Below are positions 24,320-34,700 of a stretch of DNA of 56,653 nt, piece by piece. Each line of letters opens with the position of its first letter. Position 1 is the first letter of the stretch. Position numbers and translations under genes: made by a program. The DNA lies in the NCBI GenBank assembly GCA_029298735.1, contig JANSLP010000212.1, positions 1 to 56,653 of the forward strand. Direction: 5' to 3'. The DNA comes from Ophiostoma sp. CBS 140.51 (lineage: Eukaryota; Ascomycota; Sordariomycetes; Ophiostomatales; Ophiostomataceae). A model generated the notes under the pieces. The model made no database searches and was not told the DNA's origin. It worked only from the letters and a program-made list of their open reading frames with translations.

Positions 24320-25463
24320 ACGGCAGCGACGCCGTTTTCTCGATTGTCTTCTTTTTCTTCACCGTCTTCTCCCGCTCCAAGTTTCCTTGTCTCTGTTTTG
24401 ATTATGTTTGCATTATCACGTCGTCTTAAAATGGGCTTTCTGTATTAGTACCGTGTCTTCTTTCTCTTTTTTTTCGTTTTTTTTTCTTTGGAGACATATT
24501 GTGGATGTCTTAACTTTTGGGCTTGTCATTTTTGCATATCTGCTTGGCGTTGGATGGATTCTTTTTGACTTTTCGTTTTCTTATTCCTCCTGCCTCTTTT
24601 TTTGGCTTACATGATTCTTCTCGTTCATCGCTTGGGATTGCTTGACGAGAGGAGATCTTTTTTTCTGCTGTATTTTTGTTCCCTTTTCTGTCTCTTGGTT
24701 AAGCATTGTCTTTCTTGATTAATTTTCCATCCTTGTCTGGCTATCAGAAAGGAGAGCCGCCGGCTCCGAAATCCATACAAACCGGCACTTTGCCTGGCAT
24801 TCTCTCGATCTTTTCCAATTTGCAAGCCTTTTGATATGTCGGCTTTTTGTTGCACAGTGGGCGCTGTCCAGTGACCGTGTAAGTCGTTGAGTGATTATGT
24901 CAGCTCTACCAAATTGACGGACCAATGACAAGCGAGTGTGACCCACATGCCAAGTTTGTACCCACTTTTGATCAAGCCCCCATTTTGCTGTTTTCCCCTG
25001 GGATTGCGGACGCCAATTGGCAAATACTAGAGTACGTATCCTGAAATGCCCAATTCAAGCTTTTTACTCCGTCCTCTCCGATTTCACTTGACTGTTTAAG
25101 CATTCTCGCATCCTTTTCCCAGCGCCTCCTTTCTTGCGCCCGCCAACCCTTCCCCACCGCTCTTGGCATACAATTTCTCATCGGCGACTAGTTTTTCTTT
25201 CTTTCTTCTACTCGCACCTTTCAGCCTGTTCCGTCGCTCTTTCCCCAACTCTCGTTCACTCCCGCGCCTTCCGATCCTTTGCGACGACGCACGGCTCCAA
25301 GAAGACAACTTCGACCGCGTTTCTCTTCCTTCGTCCTCTCTCCTCCCGATCGCGTCTATTCCTCGATCCTGCATGGCTTTGTAAAGTCTCGGCGACCCTC
25401 GATCAACAGCTCCCCAAACTTTCTCCTCTCGACCCTCCCTCGACCCTCGCTCGACCCCCCTCG
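24320..25463. other. Intergenic: 3' region of the regulator and promoter of the PQ-loop gene
   Basis: T-rich sequence follows the stop codon to about 24720 and is probably the 3' untranslated region. A CCAAT box lies near 24922 and the palindrome GCCAATTGGC at 25012-25021. The 25130-25460 part is C/T-rich and leader-like. The downstream frame is open through this leader but contains no ATG before 25464. Confidence 0.6.
25012..25021. promoter_or_regulatory. Palindromic CCAAT box GCCAATTGGC
   Basis: A perfect 10-bp palindrome holds CCAAT on both strands, about 440 bp upstream of the PQ-loop gene's ATG. It is a candidate HAP/CBC site; binding is inferred. Confidence 0.35.
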
Positions 25464-26312
25464 ATGGCCTTCCTCACAACACTAGCCGGCTATGCGGCGC
25501 CGCTCTTTCTGGTGCTGTCGCCCGTCTTCTCGTACGGCGACCAGGCTCTGTCAATGAGCCGCAAGCGGTCGAGCGCAGGCTTCTCACTGGACATTCCACT
25601 CATTATGCTGGTGGCCTCGTTCCTCCGCATCTTTTACTACCCGGGCGCCCACTTCGACAAGGCCCTGCTCATCCAGTCGATCTTGATGGTCATTGTGCAG
25701 TTGTGCCTTCTCAAAATTGCCCTCGACAACCGGCCGCCGCCGTCGGCCAAGGGCGGCGAGGCACCATTCGCGGGTCTGGACCGTCGTGACTCTTCTTCGG
25801 GGGGGTTGTTCGCCCAACGCCCTTACAACTTTTGGCAGTGGCGCTCGCCCAAGCCGTACTGGCAGTTCTTGCTGTACCTGTTCCTGTCGCTGCTCGCCGC
25901 CGAAGTCTTGTTGGGGCCCTTCCCCGGTCTGTACAGCACCTACTCGGTGCTCATCGGCTACATTGGGTTGTCCGTCGAGGCCACCCTGCCCCTCCCGCAG
26001 ATCCGCGCCAACATGCGCGCCCGCTCGTGCAAAGGGTTCCGCGTGTCGGTGCTGGTCAGCTGGCTCGCCGGTGACGCCATGAAGATGTTTTGGTTCTTTA
26101 CGTCCACGACCGAGATTCCCTGGGCGTTTAAGCTTTGTGGTTTGTTCCAGGCGGCGTGCGACTCGATCCTAGGGATCCAGTACTTTGTGTACGGCGACGG
26201 CACAAACGGCAGCGGTCTGGACGTGGACGGCAGCGGCCCCGGCATGATGCTCAAGGAGAAGGAGGCGGCATTCCGGTCGGCGGCAGCATCGATCCTGCCG
26301 GCGGCGCGGTAG
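25464..26312 (+). CDS. ANY1: PQ-loop repeat membrane protein, Any1/SLC66A2 (PQLC1) family
   Basis: A single exon encodes 282 residues, starting at the only ATG of a frame that is open upstream through a C/T-rich leader. The protein is mostly hydrophobic with about seven membrane segments in two bundles. A first PQ-like loop has PVFSYGDQALSMSRKRSSAG near the N-terminus. The second, canonical loop has PLPQIRANMRARSCKGFRVS, followed by a helix with WLAGDAMKMFWFF. A Pro/Gly-rich hydrophilic linker of about 35 residues separates the halves. Yeast Any1/Cfs1 antagonises the aminophospholipid flippases Drs2 and Neo1 in Golgi/endosomal membranes and has been described as a scramblase; that role is inferred by family. 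The C-terminus has a Gly/Asp-rich tail. Confidence 0.85.
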   Translation: MAFLTTLAGYAAPLFLVLSPVFSYGDQALSMSRKRSSAGFSLDIPLIMLVASFLRIFYYPGAHFDKALLIQSILMVIVQLCLLKIALDNRPPPSAKGGEAPFAGLDRRDSSSGGLFAQRPYNFWQWRSPKPYWQFLLYLFLSLLAAEVLLGPFPGLYSTYSVLIGYIGLSVEATLPLPQIRANMRARSCKGFRVSVLVSWLAGDAMKMFWFFTSTTEIPWAFKLCGLFQAACDSILGIQYFVYGDGTNGSGLDVDGSGPGMMLKEKEAAFRSAAASILPAAR

Positions 26313-27707
26313 TGTGAGGGGAAGAAAACGACAAAAAAGAGAAGAAGGGACGGAGTTGATGGGTTATACAAGAACACGTTTTGTTTTCTGGTTGACATTT
26401 ATTTCGCTTTATTGCACTTTGTTCAATTCGTTCATTTTGGACAGAAAAAGGAAAGAGACGGACTGTCTCCGGGCATAAACATCACATCACATCACGCACA
26501 GGTGCATGTGCGGGCATTCACATTCACATTCGCATTCGCATTCGTATATATATATATTTGGCATCTAGACAGTTGTAATACGGGCATCCAGGCACACGAC
26601 GATATAAGAGCGGACTCTGCCATTCAATTCATCAAAATCAATAACATGAAATAACGGCGCTCCGTATCGTGAAATTCATTGTACTTGAAAGTTAAAAACA
26701 TCGCCCAGCAACATGGCTCGGCAATGACCTCAGTGGCACCTTGGCTGCTTGGCTTTGTTTTCAAAGTTCTCAGTTTTCTGAATGCCCCAGTGCATCGCTC
26801 CTTCCATTGGCCTGGCTGCCTGGCCGGCCGAGATAGTGCAGCATCGCTGTTCTTTGAGCGGAGCGGCCCGTGGTTTAGTGGGAGCACACTACTGTAATCC
26901 GCCGTAATGGGAGCTGCGATAGGCATAGATTGTGATGAAAAAGAGTGTCGCGATTGACTGTTGCAAGCTGCCCTGGAGTACAAGCAATTATTGGCTGTGA
27001 ACCTTCTTTCACAGTGGGTGCAACACTCCGAAAATACGTGAATTGACGAGCGAGCAACGAGAGCCAACGGAGACGACGCGAAGCTGTGGCCGCCCAGGTC
27101 GCGCCCAGAAAAGCGTGAGGTGTGTTCGCGACTGTTAAAGTGGTACTTGGTATTGCACCAAATTTACTAGCATAGGATTGTACTCACTAGCAGCTAGGCA
27201 TGCATCGACCCAGACCCGCCGAAATTGAGCAGCTGTCCCCAGCCACCGCATTTTCTCGACTTTTCTCACTTTTCGCAGCAAGCTCCCATCCCAGCGCCCC
27301 GGGACTTGGTGTGGTTGTGCATTGCATCTTCGTCTCTTCATTGACTTGCGTTTGTATCTTGTACCTGTTGTGCCTTTTTTTTCGTTTGCATTCTTGTCAT
27401 TCGTCCTGTCTTTCTCGTCAATCTTTCGCTCCTCAATCCTTTGATACTTCGTTTTCAGACTGTCGACAGACCAGGACCTGCCACAGTTTTGTTGCCCGGA
27501 CCTCAAGATCGACGGACACCATATCAAGAAAAGGGGTGGGCCGACAACGACCTCGAGGTACATTCATTCACTTAACGAGGCTGCATCTTCAGTATCTCGA
27601 TATCTCAACATTGCGACTTTCGACCATCGACATCAAGTCAACACCTCACACATCACCAGCCTCACGCTTCTTTTCGTCTTTTTCATTCATCCCCTCTACA
27701 CATCATC
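26313..27707. other. Intergenic stretch with simple repeat and leader
   Basis: It holds the 3' region of the PQ-loop gene, a CATTCR/TA microsatellite, about 500 bp of unremarkable sequence, and a C/T-rich leader-like segment (about 27300-27700) before the next gene. A minus-strand open frame of 147 codons at 26624-27067 resembles nothing I know and is not called. Confidence 0.6.
26515..26557. repeat. (CATTCR)5 followed by a TA run
   Basis: Five hexamers, two CATTCA then three CATTCG, run directly into an alternating TA tract. It lies about 200 bp past the PQ-loop gene's stop. Confidence 0.95.
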
Positions 27708-29150
27708 ATGCCGTCCAACTTTCGGACATACGAGGCTCAGAGCCGTCTCTTAGCCGCCGTCCTCGCCAGCAATCCCGGCTTGAAGCTCAACTTTAAAGGT
27801 ACGTCTCTTTTTTCTTCTTTCTTCTTCATTTCCATGTCTCCCTCTCTTGCTTCCCTTTGTCGCCCTCTGGCCTCTTGTCTCTTGTCTCTCTTGTCCTCTC
27901 ATCATCTCATCATCTCATCGACTGCGTGGTCTGACTCGACTGTAGCCATTGCCCAGCACTATGGCTCCGACACGACCACGGCCGGCATTGAGCACCGCTT
28001 CCGGCCCATCAAGAAGCAAGCCGGGATCATTCGAAAGGCGGTCGCCGACAACAAAGACCCCAAGGAGCTGGTCAACATCTTCCACATGAGCGACAAGGGT
28101 GAGCGGGGACATGCGGGAAGCACACTGCACATGATCACTTGCTAACACGACTCAGACATCCACGCATACTATGGCGACTCTACGCCAATGGGCATTGAGT
28201 TCCAGTTCCGCGCCGTCAAGAAGGAGGCCAAGGCCATGCGGGACGGCACCGACAAGGGCACCAGTCCGCTGCCCAGCCGGAAGGCCACGCCAGGCAGCAG
28301 TGCCGCCACCCCAGCCCGCAAACGCAAGACGCCCGTTACTCCTGCCGGAACAGCCTCCGCGTCTGGCTCTGGTTCTGCCCCCACGAGTGGTGGCAGTATT
28401 GCACCCCCGCCTCCGGCGGCCAAGCGGGCCAAGCGTGCTGTCGAGATTATCCTCTCTAATGACGAGGACGGCTGCAGCACGCTGGCCAGTGAAGAAGTTG
28501 ACTACGAGCAGCTGGATCTGACGCCCGTGTCGACGCCGTCGCACCCCATGACTACGAATGGCTCGTCTCTTCCTCCCATGCCGTCAAACCTGGCTCCCAT
28601 CACGCCGTCGACGTCTGGTGCTGCCACTACGTCCTACGCCACCGACACCACGCCTGCTCTCAGCACGGGCGTCTCGCCGCCGGACCAGTCGTCGCCCGAC
28701 CAGGCCGATTTGGTGTTTCACACCGCCGTCCAGCACCAGCGCCAGCCAACCTTCTTCCCTCATTCTCAGTCTCAGATCAACAACAACAGCATCACAACCG
28801 AAGACGACGTCCCTGGTGGACGTGTTGATGACGATGACGACGACGTCTTCATCATTGACACCCCCAGCAAGATGCCCAAGATGGAACCGTCCGTGGCACC
28901 CTCGGCCACGGCCACGCTGAACCACATTGCCGACTTTGGCGGATGGGACCGCAGCCAGACACAAGCACAGGCGTTCAGCCAGCCAGCCAGTCAAAATTAC
29001 GCCCAAAGCATGAGCCAAGGCCTCTCGTTTGATACGAGCGGCTCACCGTCGTGGTCACTCGACTACCCGTTCGCCGGCACCAACGACCACTTGGCCTCTG
29101 TCTCCTTTGGCGAGCCTGGCTCGTTCTATGACAACGACGGTGCCATTTGA
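27708..29150 (+). CDS. Nuclear-type protein of unknown function with a duplicated YG-GIE-FR-KK module
   Basis: Three exons (27708-27798, 27946-28098, 28156-29150) encode 412 residues. Intron 1 is 147 nt (GTACGT, CTGAC, TAG) and intron 2 is 57 nt (GTGAGC, GCTAAC, CAG); both are phase 1. The N-terminal 110 residues contain two related modules, at 32-60 and 83-110, sharing YG, GIE, FR, KK and a final R, with an intron just before each. I recognise this as a style of small fungal-specific protein without assigned function. The rest is disordered: a Pro/Ala/Ser/Thr-rich linker, two basic nuclear-localisation-like patches (KRKTPV and KRAKRA), an acidic DDDDDD-type patch and a Gln/Ser-rich C-terminus. 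Chromatin or transcriptional work in the nucleus is plausible but is inference. Confidence 0.8.
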
Positions 29151-29810
29151 GAGGGGGAGCGTAGTGTTGATGTCTCGTTTCTTTTCTTCTTCTTCCTTCT
29201 TTTCTTTTGTATCGTTTATTTCTTCTGCTTTCTTTTTTCTCTTCTTCTTCTTTTTCTGTCTTTCTGCTTTCAAACGTTGCGTTTGTCTCTTCCGTTCACC
29301 CTTCTACCTTTCCTTTCCTCTTTCTTTTCCTTTGTCGTTATAGGTTCTCCAAAATACCCCGGTTTCTTATGTGTTCTCTCCTGTGTTTTCTTTTTCTTTT
29401 CGTATATCGAGGGCTGCCCGGCGAGGCACTGGTTTCGGTTTTTCTATTATGTTCTCGTTAATATTCCGTTGCTTTTCTTTTCGTCTTATGTTCGCTCGAG
29501 TTGATTCACGGGCCCCGTCCCAACTATTAACTGTCTGAGCTGTACTTATATATCTTACATAGATGCGTGTTCAATGCGTGCCAACAATGGTCCAAATAAA
29601 TAAACCCAGTGTTGTTTTATTACTAACAGTGACGGTATCATGTGACTACGTTGACTACCACGGACGTGATGCCGCTCCTGCCTTCCAAGGACATAATGAA
29701 CAGGCACGACTAGTCCGATGTCTTCGATGTTTTGCCACTCCCTGCCCTTTCATCCAGTCTTGTCCTCTCTTCCATCCCAAAGGACCACAGCGACCCAGCA
29801 ACCTCATCCA
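29151..29810. other. Intergenic stretch, T-rich
   Basis: T/C-rich sequence at about 29165-29500 is probably the 3' untranslated region of the upstream gene. The rest shows no gene. The frame of the following relic is open from about 29718 but has its first credible start at 29811. Confidence 0.6.
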
Positions 29811-30560
29811 ATGTCCTTTTCAACGGTTGCCGGCCTCTTTTCAAGCCTCGAGCAGGTCAACGGCGAAGACGGCCTCCGCGTCGCCAATGTCTCGCTCCAA
29901 GATTTTCGGGATATTGACCGCGAACGCGAGGCTCGCGGACGCAAAGTTCGGTTTACCTACTTGGCCGAGCCCCACCAACTGCTCAACACGGTGCCGACGG
30001 GCCCGCACGAAGCGCTGCCTGGCCACCTGGAGACATGGTTTCTCGTCGAAGTTGGCCGCATGGGCTTGTCCCACTCGTGGCGCCGTACGGGCGCGACACA
30101 GTTTCCAGTTCCGGTTGCAGCTGGCACCCCTTCTTTGACTGGCTCAAGCGACTCCAGCGGCGAGGCCAATTCAGGCGGGTAACCTCTTCCTACGCGGCGG
30201 CACCGCGACGCCTGGCCAACACTGGTTTTTGGGTCTGGCTTCACGCAGTCGCTGGACACCCTTCGCACCAAGATGCGGCGGTGGTTTACCGATAGCGGGC
30301 ACGACGTCAAGATTGTCCTCTTGGCCAAGGCGTTCTAGGAAGTCGAGAGAGGAGGATTCTGTTTGAACAGTGGCAGGAGGACGAAGAGGACGAAAAAAGA
30401 GGCCCGCAGCTCAAGCAGACGGTTGACATTGTCTGGGCTCACGACACGCCTACGAACAAGCTGACGACGACATGAGGAGCGACCCTGCATCGTTTCGTGT
30501 ATCGTCGTTGACTGGAGGTCCGCTCGTACTTTTCCATCTCAGCTACATATCACAGTCACG
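29811..30560 (+). pseudogene. Broken copy of a fungal family of unknown function
   Basis: The first 123 codons read well, including RDIDREREARGRKVRFTYL and MGLSHSWRRTGAT, which I recognise from a multi-copy hypothetical family in filamentous fungi. The frame then meets TAA at 30180-30182, yet the family's next block follows in the same frame (DAWPTLVFGSGFTQSL, then HDVKIVLLAKAF). A TAG ends this at 30336-30338. Similarity resumes in another frame (RILFEQWQEDEEDE, about 30353-30474), and a last piece resembling the family's C-terminal part (TGGPLVLF) is in a third frame near 30520. Two stops and two frame changes make it non-functional. Base composition stays GC-rich, so heavy RIP is not visible. 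No function is known to me for the family. Confidence 0.75.
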
Positions 30561-30584
30561 GAGGCAGAAGACGAACCTCGTGGG

Positions 30585-31750
30585 CCCTCCACCGGAGAGA
30601 CGCCTCTTCTGCCCGCGAATGAGCCAACTCTTACTCACCCTGCATTCTCCTGTGAAAAAATACTTGCTACCGCCTTCATCATCAGTATTCTCTTCTTGTT
30701 CGAGGCGTCCGGTATTCTGCAGGACATTCCGCTCAACCAGGTCCTCGAAGAGAATATTTGTCGCTCGTTTCTCGGCAAAGATGGCGACTGCTCAGACAGC
30801 TCCGAGAACACGGACGTCCAGACCGAGCTCTCTTTCCTGCGAGACTGGCAGTCGACGCTCAACATGATCCCGGGCATTGTGACGGGCGTGCCGTACGGTT
30901 ATCTCGTTGACCGACACGGCCGCAAACTGGACTTGATTCTCAACACTGTCGGCATCTTCTTGGCACAGATACCCTGCACTCGAGGCAAACAGAAGCCGCA
31001 CCAGACGAAGACGAGACAACGCCGGATACTCCACACTCATCTGGACCAAAGACGGCCAGGGCAGCTGTGAAAGAGGCAATAGCCAGCCTGGCAGAGTCGA
31101 CGGCCTTCTTATTTGCCCGTAACAACCAGCACATCACCCTGCTCCTTGCCACTCTCCTCACGACGACCCTCAGCAGACATGCCCAAGAGATTTTGCTACA
31201 ATTTGCCCGCTATCGTTTTGGCTGGTCTTGGTGACAGGTTGCCTACCTGGTCTCCGTTAAGACGTTTGTCTTGATTGTCTTACTGTTTTTTCTGTTGCCC
31301 GCCAGCGGTCTTGTTTTGGCAAACCGATGGTCAACACCCCGGATCCTCGACCTATGGCGCGTCCGTGTCAGCTGCGTTGTCCTCATCGTCGGCGCTCTCC
31401 TCATTGGCATCGCTCCCAATACCGCCATGTTAGTCGTTGGCCTCGTCGTCTACTGCCTCGGCAATGGCTACAATTTCATCGTGCGCAGCCTGCTCGCCGA
31501 CCTTGTTGTGCCCGCCCACCGCGGCGTCCTCTTTAATACTATCAGCATGCTCGAGAACATGGGTGCCGTCGTTGCTAGTCCGCTGCTAGCCGCCTCCTTT
31601 CAAACCAGTCTGCGTCTCGACGGATTCTGGACCGGTCTGCCGTTTTTTGTCGCCGCGGGGCTGTTCAGTTCGGCCCTGTGGGTTTGGCCGTCGTGCGGCT
31701 ACCGGCTGCGACAGTCGAGTGATGTCGAGGGGACAAGGAGTTTTTATTGA
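30585..31750 (+). pseudogene. Degenerate major facilitator superfamily (MFS) transporter
   Basis: An N-terminal part (frame to about 30970) holds the first helix, IPLNQVLEENICR, a GVPYGYLVDRHGRK loop and the next helix. It has no ATG that could serve as start. The frame then shifts, and the sequence jumps to the cytoplasmic linker and the last six helices; by comparison with the family roughly helices 3-6 are missing. The second half is interrupted by TGA at 31232-31234 between RYRFGWSW and QVAYLVSV, then reads to a normal stop at 31748-31750, keeping NGYNFIVRSLLADLV and GLPFFVAAGLFS. The missing start, internal deletion, frameshift and stop make it a relic. The former substrate cannot be told. 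Confidence 0.82.
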
Positions 31751-34700
31751 AAATTATATGAAATCAAAGGAATATTTAGAATAGAGATTAAACGGACAGT
31801 TTCTTATTGTAGCACAATGCCTTCCTTTCTTGTTGTCTTTGTGCCCGAAAGGGGACTCCGAAAGGGGGTCGAGGACGGTCGCACCTGCCTCTTGTTAGTG
31901 ATTTAGTGCTTTCCGTATTAGGAAATAACAACAACCAGCTGCATGGGCAACTGTATCACTCCTTCCTTGCTTACAAACCCCCTTTTTGTCAGCACTTTCC
32001 TAATGAATGTCGACAACTACTGCCCCGTCCCTGCCCTATTACCCTTTATTTCTGTGCCTATTCTCCCTCCTTTGTTGACATCTCCTTTTTTCTTCTCTTG
32101 GGAGACACAATTCTCGCCACCTCAACAACTCCCGACATGGCCGCACAACAGACACACACACAATTACAAGCAATGCCGGCTGAAAAACGAAGCTGCAGGC
32201 TGTCCGGCCGCAGAAACACCGCCAACAGACATCACACACACCGAGCGAGCCAACGGCAGTAGCAAGATTAAGAAAACAAGGCGACACAATCGATAATAGA
32301 GAAGGCCAGTTTGTCTCAATTGCCCTGTCTACTTTGTTTGGGCTTCATCTCCTGTGCCTCATTGTTGCCTTGTGATTTTGTCCACCCCCTTTTCTTGACC
32401 ATCAAAGCTTCCTTTTCTCCTTCCAACAGACACTGACTTACATGGCAATTAACAGGCTTCAATTACGGAGAAATCAAACAGGAAAATAAAGAGAGAAGCA
32501 TAAACAACAACCGACAGTTACTTATTACAACCCCTGTCTAATCTGGGGCAGACCAACAGATACGGTCATATACGACGACGGTGTGACATTCAACAGTTTT
32601 GACTTTCACGCGACACACACCAGCCGACACAGACGCAAAAGTCATTCTGGCAGCTGCACCATACAAGTATTTATGCCACAGAGACAGAGGCACAGACAAT
32701 GGACTGTGTATGGTGGGCACTCACTCTATTGGTCGCGTGTCTGGTCCGTCTACCCGTCTCTCTGTTCCCCTTGCACCTGTCCTGGCACATCCACACATAT
32801 CGCCAATGTCTTGACCATCTGTTGACTCACTGCCTGCATCCTTGGCTCACCATACCAAGAAGCCAAGCTTGTTTCTCGAAAGCAGCCACGAAAGCTTGTC
32901 TGTGAGTGTGTCCCTACGAATTGGATAATCCTTTCGCATTCATGTCCTTTCTTGTGATCTTGCTTCTTTTCATCTCTTGTTCTCTTCTTCCCCGAGTTGC
33001 ATCGATCTCACTGATGACTTGCCGCCGTTACTTTTTGCCAACAACAGTTCATGCCTCAGCAATCGGTAAGCGTTGTGCGCCAAGCCTTTTCCTGGCGCTG
33101 CACACATCTTGTTCTGTTTCGCTACCCAGACTCTTCCCATCATTGGGCAGGAAGCACGTTTTCTGTTCAGGTTGGCTCGCTGGCGTGCGGCACAGTCACA
33201 GAATCGCTACCGAAGTTGCTGTGCAGGGAGGTTCTCACGCAAGACACAAAAAACTGGTCGTTTCCCTGCCTTCTGTCCGTCTGCCCTTCTCTTGTCTGAT
33301 CCTCACATCGACATCGCCATCGACGACAAAAGAGGTTGACTGAAACAAAAACCAGACAAAGGTCGGGCAAACGAGGAAAATCAAATGGAAAACCGAGAAA
33401 GGCAGCTCAACATCAGCAATGTCCTATTGGCCCACTGCGCGCAGAAGAAGCAGATCACCGGGAAAGAGCTGGCAGAATCTCGGCATCCTGCATCATCAGA
33501 GTTTGGCCGAAGACTTTAACCGGCTGGGGCGCAAGAAAGGAAGGACAACCGAAAAAGAAACCTGACTCTCACCATGCCTGACTCGGACGCCGCAACGGTC
33601 GAAAAAACAAGCAGCCGCGAAGACAAACGACAAAACAGAAAATGGCAGGGTCGCAGCCGCCAAGAATCGGCCTGCGTTTTAGCAAAATGACTGCTCATGG
33701 CGGTCAATGCCCTGTGGCCGGGAAAAGGAGCAAAAGGGGCAAGAAAAGCCGCAAAGTCCAAAAACGTCCACTAACACAGACACACAGCCATAACGGACAA
33801 GAACAAGAACACGCGCAACGAGCGGCTGAATTGAGTGTGTTTGCGTGAGAGAAATGAACAAAATACCCCCATGTGGGAGGATGAAAGCGACTGGCTGTTA
33901 TTCCCCTCCCCCACAAAAAAAATAACCTTGTTTTACTGGCAAGGAACTTTGCTCGGCATTCGACTGTACGCGATGAACGATGGAACACAACGTCCGCAAT
34001 ACTTGTACGAAAGTGGCAGTTCAATGCAGCCCATTGGTAACAGCCATGTCCGTTTTGGCAGCAACAACAAAATTACCCGGCGACAACAGCTGATTAGAGA
34101 ACGTCAAGGAAATATGGAAAGAAAAAAAATAAGAAAAGGAAACTAAATCCTCGATCCAGACGCCCGATACATGACCATTGCCACATCAATGAACAAGCTT
34201 AAACGGCCTTTGGCAAACCGAGCCAACTTCCTCCGTGCCAAATATACGACTCGCACGACCACGGTTCTGCTCTCATCCAAAATTAGACCCCCATTCACAC
34301 CCCGCTCGCCTGTCTGATTGGGCCTTGGCGTACCGTCTTCCACGGTGGCTGCACGCAATGACTACCACTGGTGCCACACAAGGCAAGGAAAAAGAAAAGA
34401 AGAATAAAAATTAGATGGCTCCTGGGCATGAGCATGGAATGGAAGTGCCCTGCATCTCACACTATGTCCCTATGTGGGTTCGTCTGCATTTTGCCACAAG
34501 CGTGGAGAAGATTGACGTCTAGAACGAGGAGAAGAACAAAACGAAAAGGGGATGAAGACGGGTTGTAATAATTGGAGAGGCGAACAGGAGTGAAAGGCAC
34601 GGGCAGTCGTCAGCAAAATCTGCCAAGAACAATTATTGAGGGTCATCCAAGTGGGTGTTTTCATCTTGAGCCACGCGCTGTTGATCTTGCTTTGCGGGGA

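Noticed and set aside
26624..27067. Minus-strand open frame of 147 codons
   Set aside because: It has a plausible length but no recognisable motif, no clear promoter and ordinary intergenic composition.
29811..31750. Heavy RIP (repeat-induced point mutation) as the cause of decay
   Set aside because: The stops are compatible with C-to-T changes, but the sequence is still GC-rich and carries frameshifts and a deletion, which RIP does not explain.
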